Source: Owenia fusiformis
Lineage: Eukaryota; Annelida; Polychaeta; Sabellida; Oweniidae
Direction of reading: 5' to 3'
NCBI GenBank assembly: GCA_903813345.2
Contig: CAIIXF020000004.1
Span: 19,207,513-19,267,512, forward strand
Length of the DNA: 60,000 bases
This document shows positions 55,800-60,000 of the stretch, piece after piece. Each line of letters starts with the position of its first letter. Positions within the stretch are counted from its first letter, which is position 1. The notes under the pieces are model-generated. The model did no database searches, was not told the DNA's origin, and worked only from the letters and a program-made list of their open reading frames with translations. The translations under genes and the position numbers were made by a program.

Positions 55800-57050
55800 A
55801 TACTATTTTGTGTATTGAATCCATAGCACTCCACAGTGGCCGACATGTTCAACGGCATATCAATTGACCAGAACATTCTGTATCCACTTAGCACTTTTTC
55901 TGTTTCAATACGGCTACATTCTTCTTATCTGTAGATGGAAAATCCTTGCAGCAAGAATATATACTATTTTAATATATTTAAGCATAAATGAAGTCCTTTG
56001 AAGAAGGATGTACAATGTAGATGGATTGAGAAAGATTAAACTTATCCCGAGAATCATCTTTATTCAGCAGTCTCATGATCAATTATTGGGTCAACCCCAC
56101 AATGCATCATAGCTCTGGAGAAATAGATCTTAATAACCTTTTTGAATGAATGAATATAGTGTCCCACATTAATCTTATAACAAAATAATATGAGCATATT
56201 TGAAATGATCTGTGATAAAGAATGAAAGGAAAAAGAATGGTAGAGATCAATGATTCAATGTCAAGAAATATAAGTTTTGAAGATACATAAACATTCAATT
56301 GTTTGAACGAGAAGACGTCTGGGTAGTTTCTACGCCCGATATTGTTAATTAAAAGGTTGCTCCACAGTCAGGCTCGGTAACTGCGTCAAAACATTCGTCA
56401 AAATGCATAATTCATGTCTCACTATCATACTTAGTCATGAAATTGCAAAACAAAAAGTGACATAAACATGCTGGATTTTTGAAACTTTTGAAACAGAGTT
56501 CTGTTTTGACCCCCAGTCTTACTACATCCAAATATCATTTACATGACCATGATAACAATGGGTGTGGACAGAATGACCCTAAACATGATGAAATAGCTTT
56601 TTCAGCCCTCTGAAATTGTGACTGGAAAATAATTAAGAGTTGTACTTTCGGAAAGGTCACTTAACAGAATATTTTGAATTCATCAGACAATGTGTCCAAT
56701 ATATTCCTTTAAATGATAGGAGCTTTGAAAATTTGAAACATTTTCTGATACAAAATGTGTTATCATCTTAATGAAAATATTTTGGAAATTAATGATGTAA
56801 AATCTTTGAGATTTTTATTTTCGAAATGTTGACGCAGTTACTGAGCCTGACTGGCCAATGTTTTTGAAATTAGGACATGGGTATCATAGGCCGTACTAGG
56901 CCAACTTGAGACAGTAGGCCAAGGAGCTTGTACAGATCGAGTCCATGATTTTGGGACTGTGATTGAGGAAGTTGTCAGTGAGTCAACTGGACAAGACAAC
57001 CATAGTTTATAGCAGCACAGAGATTTATCATATTTTGACGTTTTCTAAAT
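55800..57050. other. Intergenic, nothing recognised
   Basis: No coding support. TCAGGCTCGGTAACTGCGTC near 56370 and, inverted, GACGCAGTTACTGAGCCTGA near 56830 are the tips of another inverted-repeat element of about 500 bp. Confidence 0.45.
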
Positions 57051-57056
57051 AACATA

Positions 57057-57245
57057 TTTCCAATGAAACTTTTTGCAAGGGTCAAGCTGGCAAAGCATCA
57101 ATTTCAATCTGGAGAGCTGAATTGTCATCTCAACAACCAGATTAAGAATGACCTTGCATGCATAGTTGGTTATATAATGCAGTTGGGAGTTACATGAAAT
57201 ACTTTGTTCAGATTTCCTTGGAATTGGACACACCTTGCCTAGATA
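57057..57245 (+). repeat. Partial copy of the 55499-55790 repeat family
   Basis: Shares GAAACTTTTTGCAAGG, CAAGCTGGCAAAG and GGACACACCTTGCCTAGATA TGT with the copies at 55.6 kb and 28.9 kb. Confidence 0.75.
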
Positions 57246-57399
57246 TGTACATATAGTTTAAACACATATAAAGATATCAAAACGTAATCATTAAATCATA
57301 TTTTCATTATCCATTTCAAGTCATATATTCTAAATATAAGTGTCAAGTCTGTACATTTTATTTCAGGACTGATTTCTCCTTTCTCTTGCTAATATACAA

Positions 57400-58178
57400 T
57401 ATCTAACACCTATGAGTTACTTGCTCATGCAATCAGACTTCATTTCCATTCTCTATCTACAATCTAACATCCATGAGTTCCTTGCTCTTGCAATCAGACT
57501 TCATTTTTCAATCTCTATCTAACATCCATGAGTTCCTTGCTCATGCAATAAGACTTTATTTCCATTCTCTATCTAACATCCATGAGTTCCTTGCTCTTGC
57601 AATCAGACTTTATTTCCATTCTCTATCTAACATCCATGAGTTCCTTGCTCTTGCAATCAGACTTTATTTCAATTCTCTATCTAGACCCATGAGTTCCTTG
57701 CTCTTGCAATCAGGCTTCATTTCCATTCTCTATCTAGCACCCATGAGTTCCTTGCTCTTGCAATCAGGCTTCATTTCCATTCTCTATCTAGCACACATGA
57801 GTTCCTTGCTCTTGCAATCAGGCTTCATTTCCATTCTCTATCTAACATCCATGAGTTCCTTGCTCATGCAATAAGACTTCATTTCCATTCTCTATCTAGC
57901 ACCCATGAGTTCCTTGCTCTTGCAATAAGACTTCATTTCCATTCTCTATCTAGCACCCATGAGTTCCTTGCTCTTGCAATCAGATTTCATTTCCAATCTC
58001 TATCTTAACATCCATGAGTTCCTTGCTCATGCAATAAGACTTCATTTCAATTCTCTATCTAACATCCATGAGTTCCTTGCTCATGCAATAAGACTTCATT
58101 TACATTCTCTATCTAACATCCATGAGTTCCTTGCTCATGCAATAAGACTTCATTTCAATTCTCTATCTAACATCCATG
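57400..58178. repeat. 54-bp minisatellite, about 14 copies
   Basis: Unit CTCTATCTAACATCCATGAG, TTCCTTGCTCATGCAATCAG, ACTTCATTTCCATT (54 bp). ORFs of 133 and 83 codons arise from it. It lies about 450 bp downstream of the stop codon of the Kelch gene. Confidence 0.96.
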
Positions 58179-58620
58179 GCAGAAGATCGGATCATGATCT
58201 GATCACTTAGATCGTGTGACGAGCACATGGACTTGTTATTGTTTGCAACTACCACTATTGGCTAATGCTAGTGCATGCGCGATGGCTGATGCTTAATTTA
58301 TCATAATATCAAATGGAGATGAATTGCATAGAAAGATCAGAATAATAAAGAAGGCAGTACATTGAATTCTACTTGTAGAACTAATGTGAGATATCCTGTT
58401 ATATAATTAGGATAGAGCTAGGCTATGTTACGTAAGAGTGAAAATATTTCAGCAGCCTAGCGTAGTTGGGCTTCCCAATGACCTGAAGAGAGTACATAAA
58501 ACACACAAACAAACCGGGCATACTATATACACATACCAACACTGCATTCACACATGGACACAATGCACTTTGCACATAAAACGTACGTATGAGCCTTGTA
58601 CTAATTTAAAAAATAATGTT
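58179..58620. other. 3' flank of the Kelch gene
   Basis: Probably 3' UTR and downstream sequence of the Kelch gene. I see no clear AATAAA on the minus strand here. The 67-codon plus-strand frame is not supported. Confidence 0.35.
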
Positions 58621-60000
58621 TTAATCATTTTTATGGTTTAAAACATTCATGTCCAATTTAATTGGCAATAAATATGCTGCTACACTGCTCCTGTATATAT
58701 TTTTTTTACCATTGCTACAAGAGTGATACAGATGACCAACCAGAGTCCAGCCTTTGTCTGGGTCTAATTGCCAGAAATCGCACTCTTCAGATTTAGGGCA
58801 CTGACGCCCTATGCAATAGAGTTTATCATTCACAAAACTAAAGTGTCCTACAGAGTTAGCAGGTAAAGTACTGCAATGAGGTTCCATCTCTGTCCATATG
58901 TTCAAATGTGGATCATAAACCTCTATAGGCATCAATCTCTGGTCATGCACACCTCCATGTGAAATACCACCCAAAACCATGATCTGACCTCCAGATTGAA
59001 GCATACAGTGCAATCGACGGGCACAATTTAATGGAGCAATTTCTGTCCATTTGCTTATTTTAATGTCATAAACATATGCTGTATTGATAACATGGCCTGG
59101 TTGTGTAACACCTCCAGTAATGTATATTTTATCCTTAAACACTAAAGCTGCATGTAAATGTACAGGATGGGGAAGAGGAGACATTTCAAACGATTGCTGC
59201 GTTCTTAAATTATAAGTCTCACAAATATCTAATGGCATTGATGTAGCCTGATTAAGACCTCCGAGAAGGTACAATATTCCACCATGGCCAACAAATGACT
59301 TGCTCATTCTTGACCTGTATTTCCACTCAAGCTCTTCAATATCATTATGACGAGGATCGTAGCGGAACAGTTTCCCAATTAGCGACCCTCCACCATGATC
59401 CACTAGAGCTGTGATGAATATGAAATTGTCGAGAACTGTGGCACGTAGCTCCCGACAAATCATTGAAAGAATTGTGTCACTTACAGCTGGTTTTATTTCC
59501 AGGTCAGGGGGACTTATGATTTCAATTGTTGAGTTAGTGTATGTGTTACCCTGATGTAACAATGCTAGGCTCTCTTTGGTTGTACGGGGTGACATATTGG
59601 ATGTTATTATGGGATGGGACATGATACGATCACTATGGTAACGCTGACCTTTATCAATCTCAGGTCGGATTTGTTCAATTGGAATATCCAGTGTTGAGCA
59701 AATGGTATAGGTGGCAGCACTAACTTGATCCAACTCCACTTCAGACATCAATGAGAATCGTATATGTTTATAAATCTCGATCATATTATTGCGGCAGCGA
59801 CTTGTGTCATAATTCAGCCACTTTTCAACACCCTGAAACAGGACGAACTCTGACTTAATGTCCAGTTTATCTGAGTCTAAATACTCCAGCAACTGTTCCA
59901 TTGTCAACTCAAGAAAATTTTCTGTTTCGCAAAATGTTTCAAAATCATCTAAAATCACCTGATTGAATTTATCAATGACATCATTCAATGAGTAATCTTT
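58621..60000 (-). CDS. Kelch-like (KLHL) protein: BACK domain and Kelch propeller, 3' part
   Basis: KLHL proteins are usually substrate adaptors of Cullin-3 ubiquitin ligases (BTB binds Cullin-3, Kelch binds the substrate). The frame is open to the right edge (KDYSLNDVIDKF... at the edge), so the BTB part lies beyond it. The first ~95 residues are a BACK domain (TENFLELTMEQLLEYLDSDK, VEKWLNYDTSRCRNNM). After a linker of about 80 residues come four or five Kelch blades: ILYLLGGLN, KIYITGGVTQPGH, QIMVLGGISHGGVHD and KLYCIGRQCPKSE, with the YD....W spacing (VYDIKISKWTEIAPL, VYDPHLNIWTEMEPH). One blade has IG in place of GG. TAA at 58621-58623. No intron in this part. The specific KLHL subtype is not identified. 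Confidence 0.93.
   Translation of the reverse strand, partial: KDYSLNDVIDKFNQVILDDFETFCETENFLELTMEQLLEYLDSDKLDIKSEFVLFQGVEKWLNYDTSRCRNNMIEIYKHIRFSLMSEVELDQVSAATYTICSTLDIPIEQIRPEIDKGQRYHSDRIMSHPIITSNMSPRTTKESLALLHQGNTYTNSTIEIISPPDLEIKPAVSDTILSMICRELRATVLDNFIFITALVDHGGGSLIGKLFRYDPRHNDIEELEWKYRSRMSKSFVGHGGILYLLGGLNQATSMPLDICETYNLRTQQSFEMSPLPHPVHLHAALVFKDKIYITGGVTQPGHVINTAYVYDIKISKWTEIAPLNCARRLHCMLQSGGQIMVLGGISHGGVHDQRLMPIEVYDPHLNIWTEMEPHCSTLPANSVGHFSFVNDKLYCIGRQCPKSEECDFWQLDPDKGWTLVGHLYHSCSNGKKNIYRSSVAAYLLPIKLDMNVLNHKND

Noticed and set aside
57473-58210. 133- and 83-codon ORFs
   Set aside because: Frames of the second 54-bp minisatellite.
59986-59988. Start codon of the Kelch gene at 59988
   Set aside because: The codon is TTG (leucine) and the frame continues upstream to the window edge, so it is internal; the BTB part must lie beyond.
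1-60000. tRNA or rRNA genes
   Set aside because: I looked for A- and B-box pairs with a cloverleaf and for conserved rRNA stretches and saw none, but a systematic scan was not possible by eye.

Overview
The window looks like a piece of an invertebrate animal genome: AT-rich DNA, GT-AG introns, long introns packed with minisatellites, non-LTR retrotransposon remnants and many small inverted-repeat (MITE-like) elements. The phylum cannot be fixed from the sequence. The main gene belongs to a three-calponin-homology filamin type known from Drosophila Jitterbug, and gene and repeat style fit a marine invertebrate (for example a mollusc, brachiopod or other non-vertebrate metazoan); that is inference.

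Left half, minus strand (about 30.5 kb down to the left edge): one large gene, a Jitterbug-like filamin. I place eleven coding exons (30202-30517, 17882-18080, 16463-16528, 16075-16294, 14951-15053, 14532-14749, 13384-13539, 13112-13243, 9599-9728, 7992-8129, 4240-4395). They join in frame with GT-AG junctions into the first 611 residues: CH1, CH2, CH3, two immunoglobulin-like filamin repeats and part of a third. The gene runs off the left edge. Its introns hold a 3.5 kb 45-bp minisatellite, a 23-bp minisatellite, two related 52-bp minisatellites, several retrotransposon fragments, a large palindromic element and a MITE with an 8-bp target-site duplication.

Middle (30.5-47.9 kb): mostly intergenic. 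It contains a long reverse transcriptase ORF (31736-33739, minus), a 48-bp minisatellite open over 441 codons (34.2-35.6 kb), a small spliced candidate on the plus strand (36651-37084), hairpins, a T/G-rich degenerate array (41.7-42.7 kb), a possible small minus-strand gene (46362 down to 40971), a second copy of the 8-bp-TSD MITE (44516-44715) and a 729-bp long-terminal-inverted-repeat element (46807-47535).

Right part: an intronless-CDS rhodopsin-class GPCR on the plus strand (47940-49385), preceded by a probable 5' UTR splice acceptor and followed by a poly(A) signal; two 54-bp minisatellites; a dense cluster of TA-flanked inverted-repeat elements with a mariner-type transposase remnant (52.2-55.4 kb); and, at the right edge on the minus strand, the 3' part of a BTB-BACK-Kelch (KLHL) gene (58621-60000, continuing beyond the window).

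The three clear genes (actin cross-linker, GPCR, Kelch adaptor) show no obvious shared pathway. The striking content is the repeat and palindrome landscape. I did not find a credible novel multi-gene system.
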